Assembly (NCBI RefSeq): GCF_001179845.1
Contig: NZ_CVSB01000020.1
Span: forward strand, 1 to 64,000
Reading direction: 5' to 3'
DNA: 64,000 bases
DNA from: Candidatus Pelagibacter communis
Lineage (GTDB): Bacteria; Pseudomonadota; Alphaproteobacteria; Pelagibacterales; Pelagibacteraceae
Position 1 is the first letter of the stretch; each line of letters begins with the position of its first letter. Both the position numbers and the translations under genes were made by a program. A model generated the notes under the pieces. It did no database searches and had not been told where the DNA came from. It worked only from the letters and a program-made list of their open reading frames with translations. Positions 8,785 through 16,950 of the stretch are shown piece after piece.

Positions 8785-9251
8785 TATTTAATTTTATCTA
8801 CTTTTTTATCCCAAATTTCAAATGCTTTTAAAGCTTCATCTCTAAGCATTTGTACCATTTTAATTTTCCTATCATCAATTTTTTTTGGAATTTCTGAATA
8901 AATAAACGAGTCATCGAAATCTATATTTTTTGCATCTTCTCTTGTATTTGCATAATATATTTTATCTAACCTTGACCAATAAATTGCTGAAAGACACATC
9001 GGGCAAGGTTCACAAGATGTATAAATCTCACACCCAGAAAGATCAAAAGTATTTAAATTTTTACAGGCTTCTCGAATTGCTACTATTTCTCCATGAGCAG
9101 TTGGATCATTTGAAGAAGTAACTTTATTAGAACCCTCTGCAATAATCTTATCATTCTTAACTATAACGCTTCCAAAGGGACCTCCAATAGTATTCGCACT
9201 ATTAATTGATAGCTCAATGGCTTTTGCCATAAATTTTTTCTTATCTTCCAT
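8781..9251 (-). CDS. guaD: Guanine deaminase (CDA-fold, GuaD type)
   Basis: A 156-residue cytoplasmic zinc deaminase that matches Bacillus-type guanine deaminase in both length and pattern. GGPFGSVIV at 23-31 is the substrate loop, HGE at 53-55 and PCPMC at 82-86 hold the zinc and catalytic Glu, and the C-terminal part after about residue 105 (Asp/Ile-rich, with KIKM and ALKAFEIW segments) is the GuaD-specific domain-swapped tail. It converts guanine to xanthine, feeding the xanthine dehydrogenase encoded just upstream (one base gap to xdhB). A tRNA adenosine deaminase (TadA) is the main alternative, but the operon and C-terminal tail favour guanine. Confidence 0.88.
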   Translation of the reverse strand: MEDKKKFMAKAIELSINSANTIGGPFGSVIVKNDKIIAEGSNKVTSSNDPTAHGEIVAIREACKNLNTFDLSGCEIYTSCEPCPMCLSAIYWSRLDKIYYANTREDAKNIDFDDSFIYSEIPKKIDDRKIKMVQMLRDEALKAFEIWDKKVDKIKY

Positions 9252-9252
9252 T

Positions 9253-11556
9253 TTAATTTTTAATTTTATTTTTAATTTTGTTGATACTCATTAAAATTCT
9301 TTCAGGTGTTGCCGGTGCATTAAGTTCTGGTGCAAACTGATAATTTCCAATTGAAGCAACTGCATCTTTAATTGCATAAAAAACACTCATGGCTAGCATC
9401 AAAGGAGGTTCACCAGTTGTTTTTGCTTTATTAACAACTTTTTCTTTGTTTAATCCCTCTTTAAAAATTTCTACATTAAATTTTTTTGGAATATCGCTTA
9501 CTGCAGGTATTTTATATGTCGATGGAGAAAAAGTTGTAATCTGACCATCTGATTTCCACTTTAATTCTTCTATTGTTAGCCAACCTTGTCCTTGAACAAA
9601 GCCACCCTCAATCTGACCTAATTCTAGTGCTGGATTTATTGGTTTGCCGGCATCATGCAAGATATCCACTCTTTCTAATATATTTTCACCCGTTAAAGTA
9701 TCTACAGTTACTTCCGAAACAGCTGCTCCGTAACAAAAGTAATAAAAAGGTCTTCCTCTAAATTTTTTTTTATCAAAATTAATTTTTGGTGTTGAATAGA
9801 AGCCTGATGACGAAAGAGATATTCTATTTAAATATGCCTCTTGAATTATACTTTTAAATTCGAATTGTCTGTTTCCAAATATTATATATTGGTCTTTATA
9901 TACTGCCTCTTGATTGAAGATCTTATATTTTTTCTTAATAAATTTTTCTAAATTTAATTTAATTTTTGCTACTGCATTTAGAGCTGCTGCTCCATTAAGG
10001 TCTGTAGTAGATGAAGCGGCGCTAGCTGAAGTATTTGGAACCTTAGCCGTATTTGTTGATGAAATGTGAACTAAACTATAGGGTAATCCTAAAGAATTAG
10101 CTACTAATTGAGCTATCTTTGTATGGGTCCCCTGGCCCATTTCAATACCTCCATGATTTAAATGAATACTTCCATCTGTATAAATATGAACTAAGGCTCC
10201 AGCTTGATTTAAATGAATTGTTGTAAATGAAATACCAAATTTTAAAGGTGTAATAGCTATACCCTTCTTTTTAAATTTATTTTTTTCATTAAATTTTCTT
10301 ATATCCAAATATCTTTTCTTGTAATTAGATTTACTTTCTAATTTTTTAAATATTTCATTAATGACATTATCTTCAACAGTCATTCCATAATGAGTTACAT
10401 TCCTTTTATCTTTTTGATAAAAATTTTTCTTTCTGACTTCTATAGGATCTTTTTTTAAATACCTTGATATATTATCTATAACATTTTCTATGGCCATCAT
10501 CCCTTGATTTCCACCAAAGCCTCTAAATGCAGTTGAAGTTGGAATATTTGTTTTGCATAGATTATTTGTTATCTCAATATCTGAAATATAATATGCATTG
10601 TCTACATGAAGCAAAGCTCTTTCATTTATTGCAGCTGATAAATCAGGTGACATTCCACAATTTGAAGATAAGTTTAATTTTAATCCCTGGATAATTCCTT
10701 CATCATCAAAACCAACTTCATATTCAGATAAAAATTCATGCCTCTTGCCAGTTAAAATTATATCATCATCTCTATCTAATCTTAATTTGACTGGCTGCCC
10801 AGATTTTTTTGCCAACAACGCACAAATACACGCTGTCATAAAATTTGTTTCCTTTCCCCCAAACCCACCTCCAATTCTTCTGACTTCAACATTTATTGAA
10901 TTGCTTTTTTGATTAAACATTTTTGCAATTAATTGTTGTGTTTCCGATGGATGTTGCGTCGAACTATAAACTAAAAAATTATCATCTTCTTTAGGAATAA
11001 CAAAAGCTGCCTGGCCCTCTAAATAAAAGTGCTCTTGGCTTCCAGTTGTAAAATTTCCTTTTAAATTGTTTTTTGAATTTTTTATTTTTTTAGAAGGGTT
11101 ACCTTTTTTAACTTTTCTAGGTTTAAATAAAAATTGCCTCTTATTTAAAGCTTCTTTTATTGTGATAACCGGTTTTAAATCTTTATAGGTAACTTTGGCT
11201 TTTAATACTGCCTTTCTAGCAAGTTCTGTAGTTGTGGCAGCCACAGCGAATAATGGCTGACCAAAAAACTCTACTTTTTTTTCTGGAAAAATTGGATCAC
11301 CTTCAAAGACTGGACCTACGTCATTTCTACCAGGGATATCTTTTTGTGTAACTACTGATATCACTCCCTCACTTTTTTTTACTTCAGTGAGGTCTATATT
11401 TTTGATTATTGCATAGGCTTTTTTGCTTAAACCAATAGCACCATAAATTGTATTTTTTGGCTCATTAATATCATCTGTGTACTCTGCATATCCACTCACA
11501 TGCTTATAGGCACTATCATGTGGTCTTATTTCCTCGATGTAGTTCTCTTTGCTCAT
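9253..11556 (-). CDS. xdhB: Xanthine dehydrogenase, molybdopterin-binding large subunit
   Basis: A 767-residue molybdenum hydroxylase chain (XdhB). The N-terminal aldehyde-oxidase/xanthine-dehydrogenase a/b hammerhead domain covers roughly residues 15-120; the molybdopterin part follows, with RRIGGGFGGKE near 227-237 and GMSP, AFRGFGGNQG and EMGQGTHTKIAQ motifs of the cofactor pocket, and late GEPPLMLAMSVFYAI containing the catalytic Glu region. It oxidises hypoxanthine or xanthine to urate. The start ATG abuts the xdhA stop exactly, and it is followed by guaD after one base. No xdhC (cofactor insertion) gene is in the window. Confidence 0.95.
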   Translation of the reverse strand: MSKENYIEEIRPHDSAYKHVSGYAEYTDDINEPKNTIYGAIGLSKKAYAIIKNIDLTEVKKSEGVISVVTQKDIPGRNDVGPVFEGDPIFPEKKVEFFGQPLFAVAATTTELARKAVLKAKVTYKDLKPVITIKEALNKRQFLFKPRKVKKGNPSKKIKNSKNNLKGNFTTGSQEHFYLEGQAAFVIPKEDDNFLVYSSTQHPSETQQLIAKMFNQKSNSINVEVRRIGGGFGGKETNFMTACICALLAKKSGQPVKLRLDRDDDIILTGKRHEFLSEYEVGFDDEGIIQGLKLNLSSNCGMSPDLSAAINERALLHVDNAYYISDIEITNNLCKTNIPTSTAFRGFGGNQGMMAIENVIDNISRYLKKDPIEVRKKNFYQKDKRNVTHYGMTVEDNVINEIFKKLESKSNYKKRYLDIRKFNEKNKFKKKGIAITPLKFGISFTTIHLNQAGALVHIYTDGSIHLNHGGIEMGQGTHTKIAQLVANSLGLPYSLVHISSTNTAKVPNTSASAASSTTDLNGAAALNAVAKIKLNLEKFIKKKYKIFNQEAVYKDQYIIFGNRQFEFKSIIQEAYLNRISLSSSGFYSTPKINFDKKKFRGRPFYYFCYGAAVSEVTVDTLTGENILERVDILHDAGKPINPALELGQIEGGFVQGQGWLTIEELKWKSDGQITTFSPSTYKIPAVSDIPKKFNVEIFKEGLNKEKVVNKAKTTGEPPLMLAMSVFYAIKDAVASIGNYQFAPELNAPATPERILMSINKIKNKIKN

Positions 11557-12993
11557 TTAATTTACTCTAGATAACTTATTAGAATTTATTTCTACGAAAC
11601 ATTTCATCAATAAATTTTTTGCTATCTCTAGTCTGTATTCTTTACTAGCTCTCATATCTCCAATAGGACTTAAATCTTTTTCTAAATATTTTTTTGCTTG
11701 ATCAAAAGTATTGATGGTAAGTGGCTTATTTTTAAGAATTTTTTCACATGCTACAGCTCTTTTTGGTACAGCAGCCATACCTCCATATGCAATATAAACC
11801 TCTTTAATTTTATTATTATTAATCTCGAAATTAAAAGATCCACAAACAGATGAAATATCATCATCAAACCTTTTTGAGATCTTAAATGCCTTAAAAATAT
11901 TTTTCTTAAGTAATGGTATTTTAATTGAGTGTATAAATTCATTGTTTTTTAATTTAGTTTTTCTGTAATCAAGAAAAAAATTATTTAAAGGTAATACTTT
12001 CCTTTTATTAAAACTTTCAATTAAAACCTCTGCGTTTAATGATAGTAGAATTGGCAATGAATCTCCTATTGGTGATGCGGTTGCAATATTGCCACCTATA
12101 GTTCCCACATTTCGAATTTGAACAGAACCATATCTCTTAAGAACCGAATGAAAATCTGGATAATATTTTTTAATTTCTTTTTCAAATTTTATTAAAGGTG
12201 TAGCGGAACCAACTTCTAGATAATTTTTACTTACTTTGATAAAATCTAATTCATTAATTTCTTTTAAATCAATTATAAATGGAATTTCTTTTCTCTCTTT
12301 TGTAACTTTTAAAGATAAGTCAGTACCTCCAGCAAGAAAACTAAAATTAGAATGTTTTTTAATTATATCTTTTAAATCTTTAATATTTTTTGGTGAAAAA
12401 TAAACTTTATCATCTTTTTTAATATAAATATTTTTTGGTTTAATTTTTTTTAATTGCTGAATAATTTTATTTTTATTTTTAGAAAATTGATCATCTTTAT
12501 TTATTTTATTTAAACTTTTTGCAGCATCAATTATGGGTCTGTAACCAGTACAACGACATAAATTACCGGATATAGAATCTGATATTAATTCATTGTTAAG
12601 ATTTTTGTTATTTTTAAACATTGAAAATAACGACATAACAAATCCTGGAGTGCAGAAACCACATTGAGATCCATGAAATTTCACCATTGCATCTTGCACA
12701 GGATGAAGTTGTCCATTTTTAGAAACTAAATCTTCGACAATTATAAGTTGTTTACCATTCAGTGTTGGGACAAACGAAATACAAGAATTAATTGCTTTAT
12801 ATTCAATTTTATTATCGACTAATTCACCTAAAACAATTGTACATGCGCCACAACCACCTTCTGAACATCCTTCTTTAGTTCCAGTCTTTTTCAATTCAGT
12901 TCTAATATAATTAAGTAACGTTTGATTTGGATCGGGATTTTTGATTACTATAAGCTTGTCATTTAATAGAAATTTAACAGAACTCGATATCAC
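11557..12993 (-). CDS. xdhA: Xanthine dehydrogenase, iron-sulfur/FAD small subunit
   Basis: A 478-residue chain that joins the [2Fe-2S] and FAD domains of xanthine dehydrogenase. The plant-ferredoxin cluster ligands are at Cys43, Cys48, Cys51 and Cys71 (CSEGGCGAC), the second cluster motifs are GSQCGFCTPGF and NLCRCTGYRP, and the FAD domain begins near residue 190 with FLAGGTDLSL and NVGTIGGNIATASP motifs. It passes electrons from the molybdenum site to NAD. It starts at GTG 12993, directly against the uraH stop, in a back-to-back arrangement with no intergenic base. Three-gene order uraH-xdhA-xdhB shows that urate production and its next hydrolysis step are co-expressed. Confidence 0.95.
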   Translation of the reverse strand: MISSSVKFLLNDKLIVIKNPDPNQTLLNYIRTELKKTGTKEGCSEGGCGACTIVLGELVDNKIEYKAINSCISFVPTLNGKQLIIVEDLVSKNGQLHPVQDAMVKFHGSQCGFCTPGFVMSLFSMFKNNKNLNNELISDSISGNLCRCTGYRPIIDAAKSLNKINKDDQFSKNKNKIIQQLKKIKPKNIYIKKDDKVYFSPKNIKDLKDIIKKHSNFSFLAGGTDLSLKVTKERKEIPFIIDLKEINELDFIKVSKNYLEVGSATPLIKFEKEIKKYYPDFHSVLKRYGSVQIRNVGTIGGNIATASPIGDSLPILLSLNAEVLIESFNKRKVLPLNNFFLDYRKTKLKNNEFIHSIKIPLLKKNIFKAFKISKRFDDDISSVCGSFNFEINNNKIKEVYIAYGGMAAVPKRAVACEKILKNKPLTINTFDQAKKYLEKDLSPIGDMRASKEYRLEIAKNLLMKCFVEINSNKLSRVN

Positions 12994-13344
12994 TTAACTA
13001 CCTCTATAAGTAGAATAACTCCAAGGTGAAACAAGTAAAGGAACATGATAATGCTGTGAGGGATCTGAAATACCAAATCTTATAACAACATCATCCAAGA
13101 ATGGTACATCGCTACCTGAAGATATATTTTTAAAATAGTCACCAATATGAAAAATTAATTCATATTTACCCTTAATAAAAACATCTCCCTCTGCTAATGG
13201 TGAATTAGCTCTACCATCGTCATTAAGTTTTGTTGACGTTAATTTTTTTCGTTCTGAATTATTAATATAAAACAACTCAACTAGAATACCTTTGCCAGGT
13301 TTACCAGAATACACATCTAAAACATGAGTTGTGAGCTTTGTCAT
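12994..13344 (-). CDS. uraH: 5-Hydroxyisourate hydrolase (transthyretin-like)
   Basis: A 116-residue transthyretin-related protein of normal length. It begins with THVLDVYSGKPGKG (His6 is an active-site ligand in the family), carries DGRANSPL in the middle and ends in YRGS, the C-terminal tetrapeptide that defines HIU hydrolases against transthyretin. It opens 5-hydroxyisourate, the product of urate oxidation, to OHCU. No signal peptide is visible, so it should act in the cytoplasm. It is the first gene of the minus-strand operon and is divergent from uraD, with 47 AT-rich bases shared between the two starts. Confidence 0.95.
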   Translation of the reverse strand: MTKLTTHVLDVYSGKPGKGILVELFYINNSERKKLTSTKLNDDGRANSPLAEGDVFIKGKYELIFHIGDYFKNISSGSDVPFLDDVVIRFGISDPSQHYHVPLLVSPWSYSTYRGS

Positions 13345-13391
13345 AAAATTATAGTATCATTTAATTTCAAACTTAAATTTTTAAAAGTTAT

Positions 13392-13889
13392 ATGAGAACA
13401 ATAGATAACATTAACGATCTTAACAAGTCTGATTTTTTGTCTATATTTGGTAATGTTTTTGAAAAAACTGAGTCAGTTGCTATGGAAGCTTTTGAGTCAA
13501 AACCATTTAAAAACTTTGAAGATATTGTGTCTAAAATGCTAAATATTTATGAAAATTATGAAAAGAATAAAATTTTAGAGATTTTAAATGCTCATCCTGA
13601 GCTTGCTGTAGCAAAAAAAATGACCTCTGAATCTATATCAGAGCAAGCCTCTGCAAAATTAAACCAATGTTCTAATGATGAATATGAAGAATTTAAAAAA
13701 TTAAATTCAGAATATAAAAAAAAGTTTAATTTTCCTTTTATAATCGCCGTAAAAGGTAAAGATAAAAATGAAATTTTGAATAATTTTAGACAAAGAATAC
13801 AAAGTGATGTAGAAAGTGAATTCCTTGAAGCAAAAAAACAAGTAAAAAAAATCGCAACCTTTCGTTTAAATGAAATAAATAAAAAATGA
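13392..13889 (+). CDS. uraD: OHCU decarboxylase
   Basis: A 165-residue helical protein of the OHCU decarboxylase family. The hallmarks are HPELA at 68-72 (His68 and Glu70 are catalytic in the family), SEQASAKL at 83-90 and the FPFIIAVKGK stretch near 133-142; it ends in IATFRLNEI. It converts OHCU to S-allantoin. It opens the plus-strand operon, divergent from uraH, and overlaps allantoicase by four bases. Confidence 0.93.
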   Translation: MRTIDNINDLNKSDFLSIFGNVFEKTESVAMEAFESKPFKNFEDIVSKMLNIYENYEKNKILEILNAHPELAVAKKMTSESISEQASAKLNQCSNDEYEEFKKLNSEYKKKFNFPFIIAVKGKDKNEILNNFRQRIQSDVESEFLEAKKQVKKIATFRLNEINKK

Positions 13890-14872
13890 AAAAATTCATA
13901 AGTGCAAAGATGATTAACTTAGCAGATCCAAGAATTGGATCTAAAATTATATTTAAGACTGATGACTTTTTTGCAGCTGCTCATAGAATATTAAATATCG
14001 AAACTCCAATTTTCAAAGACGGACTATTTGACAAACATGGTAAATGGATGGATGGATGGGAAACAAGAAGAAGAAGGTCAAAAGGTTTTGATTATTTAAT
14101 TCTAAAACTTGGTAAACCTGGAAAGATATTTGATATAGACATTGACACAACACACTTCAATGGAAACCAACCTACACATGCTTCGTTAGAGGGTTGCTTT
14201 AGTAAAACAAAGCCTAATAAGAAAACAAAATGGATTTCTTTACTGAGCAAAAAAAAACTTGGGCCAAGCCGAAACCATAGCTTCAAATCAAACAACAAAT
14301 CTGTTTTTAATTACATAAGACTAAACATTTTTCCTGATGGTGGAGTTGCAAGACTAAGGCTTTATGGAACAATTGAAATGGAGAAAAACTTTTTAAATAA
14401 CAAAACTATTAACCTTACATCTGTTTTAAATGGTGCTTCAATTATTGGTTGTAATAATGAACATTTTGGTAGAGCTGAAAATATCATAGCACCTGGTAAA
14501 GGAAAAAATATGGGAGATGGTTGGGAAACAAGAAGAAGTAGAGGAAAAAACTTTGATTGGCTTATAATAAAATTTGGAAAACCAGGATTGATAAAAAAAT
14601 TAGAAATAGATACCCATCATTTTAAAGGAAACTACCCCGATAGTTGCTCAATTCAAACCGCAAGTATCACGAAAGAAATGTCCAATAAATCAATCGTCAA
14701 TAATTCAAAAAATTGGAAGTTTATTTTAAATAAGTCAAAACTCTCAGCTCACAAGAAACATATTTTTAAAAAATTCTTAATTAAAAGAAGTAAGGAAAAT
14801 TATCTTAAAATAAATATCTATCCAGATGGTGGAATTTCAAGAATAAGGGCATTCGGGAATTTTGTAAAATGA
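13886..14872 (+). CDS. alc: Allantoicase
   Basis: A 328-residue protein made of two related jelly-roll halves. The allantoicase hallmark DGWETRRRR/DGWETRRSRG occurs in each half, beginning at residues 56 and 211, and each half also ends in a PDGG(V/I)(A/S)R(L/I)R segment. It hydrolyses allantoate to ureidoglycolate and urea. The gene overlaps both neighbours by four bases (uraD, allA), so the four plus-strand genes are translationally coupled. Use of allantoicase rather than an allantoate amidohydrolase means nitrogen is released as urea, not ammonia. Confidence 0.95.
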   Translation: MKKFISAKMINLADPRIGSKIIFKTDDFFAAAHRILNIETPIFKDGLFDKHGKWMDGWETRRRRSKGFDYLILKLGKPGKIFDIDIDTTHFNGNQPTHASLEGCFSKTKPNKKTKWISLLSKKKLGPSRNHSFKSNNKSVFNYIRLNIFPDGGVARLRLYGTIEMEKNFLNNKTINLTSVLNGASIIGCNNEHFGRAENIIAPGKGKNMGDGWETRRSRGKNFDWLIIKFGKPGLIKKLEIDTHHFKGNYPDSCSIQTASITKEMSNKSIVNNSKNWKFILNKSKLSAHKKHIFKKFLIKRSKENYLKINIYPDGGISRIRAFGNFVK

Positions 14873-15360
14873 AAGTAATAAAAGCAAAAAAAATTACTAA
14901 AAAAAATTTTTCTAAATTTGGTCAATTAATAGATACATCAAAAAAAAATCCTATAAATATTAATGATGGTTATGCAAAAAGATTTGATAATTTGATAAAC
15001 TTAGATGCATCTAAAAACAAAGGGAAAGCAATTGTTAGTATTTTTAAAGCGAAAAAAAGAAATTTTCCTATGAAAATTGATATGATGGAAAAACATCCTT
15101 TAGGAAGCCAAGCCTTTATACCAATGGAAGATACAAAATTTTTAGTATTTGTAGCGCCAAAAGGAAATAAACCAGATGTAAATAAAATCCAATCTTTTGT
15201 GGTCCCGAAACAAACTGGAGTTAATTACAATGCTGGTATTTGGCACTTTCCGCTTATTTCTATAAAAAATATGAATTTTCTAATTGTTGATAGAAAGGGA
15301 AAAGGAAACAATCTTGTTATTTATAAATTTAAAAAAGATAAAATTATTTTGAAAAAATGA
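14869..15360 (+). CDS. allA: Ureidoglycolate lyase
   Basis: A 163-residue AllA-type cupin. Conserved blocks are KFGQLID near the start, MMEKHPLGSQAFIP at about 72-85, the GVNYNAGIWHFPL block with the metal-site His at about 120-132, and the FLIVDRKGKGNNL block. It splits ureidoglycolate to glyoxylate and urea, the final step of the route. Four-base overlaps join it to alc and puuE. Confidence 0.92.
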   Translation: MKVIKAKKITKKNFSKFGQLIDTSKKNPININDGYAKRFDNLINLDASKNKGKAIVSIFKAKKRNFPMKIDMMEKHPLGSQAFIPMEDTKFLVFVAPKGNKPDVNKIQSFVVPKQTGVNYNAGIWHFPLISIKNMNFLIVDRKGKGNNLVIYKFKKDKIILKK

Positions 15361-16256
15361 AAAAAAAATACTCAAGAGATTTAGTGGGATATGGTTCCAA
15401 AAGAGTTAAGGTAAAGTGGCCTGGTAATGCTAAGTTGGCTTTGCAATTTGTGCTTAATTATGAGGAGGGAGCAGAAAATTGTACTCTTCATGGTGATAAA
15501 ACTTCAGAAGTATTTTTATCAGAAATAATAGGGGCAAAACCAATTAAAGGTCGACACTTAAATATGGAATCAATTTATGAATACGGATCAAGAAGAGGGT
15601 TTTGGAGAATTCATGATCTATTTAATAAAAAGAAAATTCCACTTACTATTTTTGGAGTTGGTATGGCATTGGAAAGAAATAAAGAAGTTTGTTTGGCTAT
15701 AAAAAAAGCAAATTATGAAGTTGCTAGTCACGGGTGGAGATGGATTGACTATCAAAATGTATCAAAGAAAAAAGAAAAGAATGATATGAAGCTTGCAGTC
15801 AAATCTATAAAAAAGATTTTTGGTAATCAACCTACTGGTTGGTACACTGGTAGGTGCAGCGAAAATACTTTAGATTTAGTAATTGATAATGGTAATTTTT
15901 TATACTGTAGTGACACATACAGTGATGATCTCCCTTACTGGATAAAAAAAGGTAATAAAAAACAACTAATGGTTCCTTACACACTTGATAACAATGATAT
16001 GAGGTTTGCAACCAATCAAGGATTTAATTCGGGTGAACAATTTTATAATTATTTAAAAGATAGTTTCGATGCTCTTTATGAAGAAGGAAAAACCTCACCA
16101 AAGATGATGTCAGTTGGCTTGCATTGTAGATTAATTGGAAGGCCTGGTAGAATACAGTCCCTTAAAAAATTTTTAAACTATATCGCAAAATTTAAAGACA
16201 TATGGATCTGCAAAAGAGTGGATATAGCTAAACATTGGATAAAAAATTATAGTTAA
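15357..16256 (+). CDS. puuE: Allantoinase PuuE (polysaccharide-deacetylase fold)
   Basis: A 299-residue protein of the NodB/polysaccharide-deacetylase superfamily that matches the metal-independent allantoinase PuuE rather than the amidohydrolase AllB. The N-terminal pattern DLVGYG-x(8)-WPGNAKLALQFVLNYEEG and the segments EYGSRRGFWRIHDLF and ASHGWRWIDY are PuuE hallmarks. It opens allantoin to allantoate for the allantoicase encoded two genes upstream. It ends the plus-strand operon; only seven bases separate its stop from the converging cytochrome c gene. Confidence 0.93.
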   Translation: MKKKYSRDLVGYGSKRVKVKWPGNAKLALQFVLNYEEGAENCTLHGDKTSEVFLSEIIGAKPIKGRHLNMESIYEYGSRRGFWRIHDLFNKKKIPLTIFGVGMALERNKEVCLAIKKANYEVASHGWRWIDYQNVSKKKEKNDMKLAVKSIKKIFGNQPTGWYTGRCSENTLDLVIDNGNFLYCSDTYSDDLPYWIKKGNKKQLMVPYTLDNNDMRFATNQGFNSGEQFYNYLKDSFDALYEEGKTSPKMMSVGLHCRLIGRPGRIQSLKKFLNYIAKFKDIWICKRVDIAKHWIKNYS

Positions 16257-16263
16257 AATTTTA

Positions 16264-16587
16264 TTATTGTTCTGCAGCTATTGAAGTGTAGTGAGCAACT
16301 GCTTCTATTTCCTCGTCAGTTAGTATACCCTCCATTGCGGGCATTACTCCTATGCCGTTTCTAACTGCCATTATAATTCTTTGAATATCAGGTCTGATTT
16401 CATTTAAATTTGGACCAACCATTGCGTTCGATCCAGCATCTGAGAGCATGTGGCATGCTACGCAATTACCAGCTCCTAGAAAAACTTCTTTTCCTTTATT
16501 AAATAATTCATCAGCATTAACTTGAGTTAATGATGAAAATATCAAAAATAATGATGCACCAAAGGTATTTAAAAATAATTTTTTCAC
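16264..16587 (-). CDS. Small periplasmic cytochrome c, candidate PuuD partner
   Basis: A 107-residue class I cytochrome c. Residues 1-25 form a Sec signal peptide (cleavage probably after VNA). The haem motif CVACH is at 42-46, preceded by the GAGN segment, and a late VMPAM (Met82 or Met85 as distal ligand) and a C-terminal helix with AVAHYTSIA complete the fold. Mature length of about 80 residues equals the cytochrome domain normally fused to the end of PuuD. It lies at the edge of the purine island, on the same strand as puuD, seven bases from the puuE end. Role as the electron acceptor of urate oxidation is inferred from context; a general respiratory carrier is the alternative. Confidence 0.85.
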   Translation of the reverse strand: MKKLFLNTFGASLFLIFSSLTQVNADELFNKGKEVFLGAGNCVACHMLSDAGSNAMVGPNLNEIRPDIQRIIMAVRNGIGVMPAMEGILTDEEIEAVAHYTSIAAEQ

Positions 16588-16630
16588 ATAAATTTGGTAT
16601 CATAATTAAAAAAATTTAAAAAGGAGAATT

Positions 16631-16918
16631 ATGAAAGCTTATTGGATTGCGAATTATACTGAGATAAAAGATGACGAAAGACTTAAAAAATATGCTGTCA
16701 AAGCTAAAGAAGCGGTTGAAAAATATTCTGGAAAAATAATAGCAAGAAGTGCAAACAATATAACTTTGGAAGGCAGGGAAATGGTCAGAGTAGCTCTCGC
16801 AGAATTTCCAGACATAGAAACTGCAAAAAATTGTTATAATTCTGAAGAGTATGTTGAAGCTAGAAAACATTTGGAAAATAATGCTACTAGAGAACACATA
16901 ATTTTTGAAGGAATGTAA
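16631..16918 (+). CDS. DUF1330-family small protein
   Basis: A 95-residue protein of the DUF1330 family (dimeric ferredoxin-like alpha/beta barrel). The pattern MKAYWIAN at the start, the Arg residues of REMVRVALAEFPDIE and the A-x-x-C/W-Y-N-S-x-E-Y segment are characteristic. It has an AAGGAG Shine-Dalgarno just before the ATG. Function in this family is unknown. It starts 44 bases from the divergent cytochrome c gene, so the two may share a promoter region. Confidence 0.85.
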   Translation: MKAYWIANYTEIKDDERLKKYAVKAKEAVEKYSGKIIARSANNITLEGREMVRVALAEFPDIETAKNCYNSEEYVEARKHLENNATREHIIFEGM

Positions 16919-16950
16919 CATAATAAATTTTTAATATTTAAGTGAAGAGT

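Noticed and set aside
8930..9121. Plus-strand 63-residue frame inside guaD and similar short frames inside other genes
   Set aside because: They are shadows in alternative frames of conserved genes, with no ribosome site or domain content.
13345..13391. TATAAT (13348-13353, minus strand) as a uraH promoter giving a leaderless mRNA
   Set aside because: The start site would fall inside or just after the ATG and no convincing -35 element is present; in such AT-rich DNA the hexamer is expected by chance.
16616..16921. A 101-residue minus-strand reading frame
   Set aside because: It lies wholly antisense to the DUF1330 gene, which has family motifs and a Shine-Dalgarno; the antisense translation is Phe/Ser-rich without domain signs.
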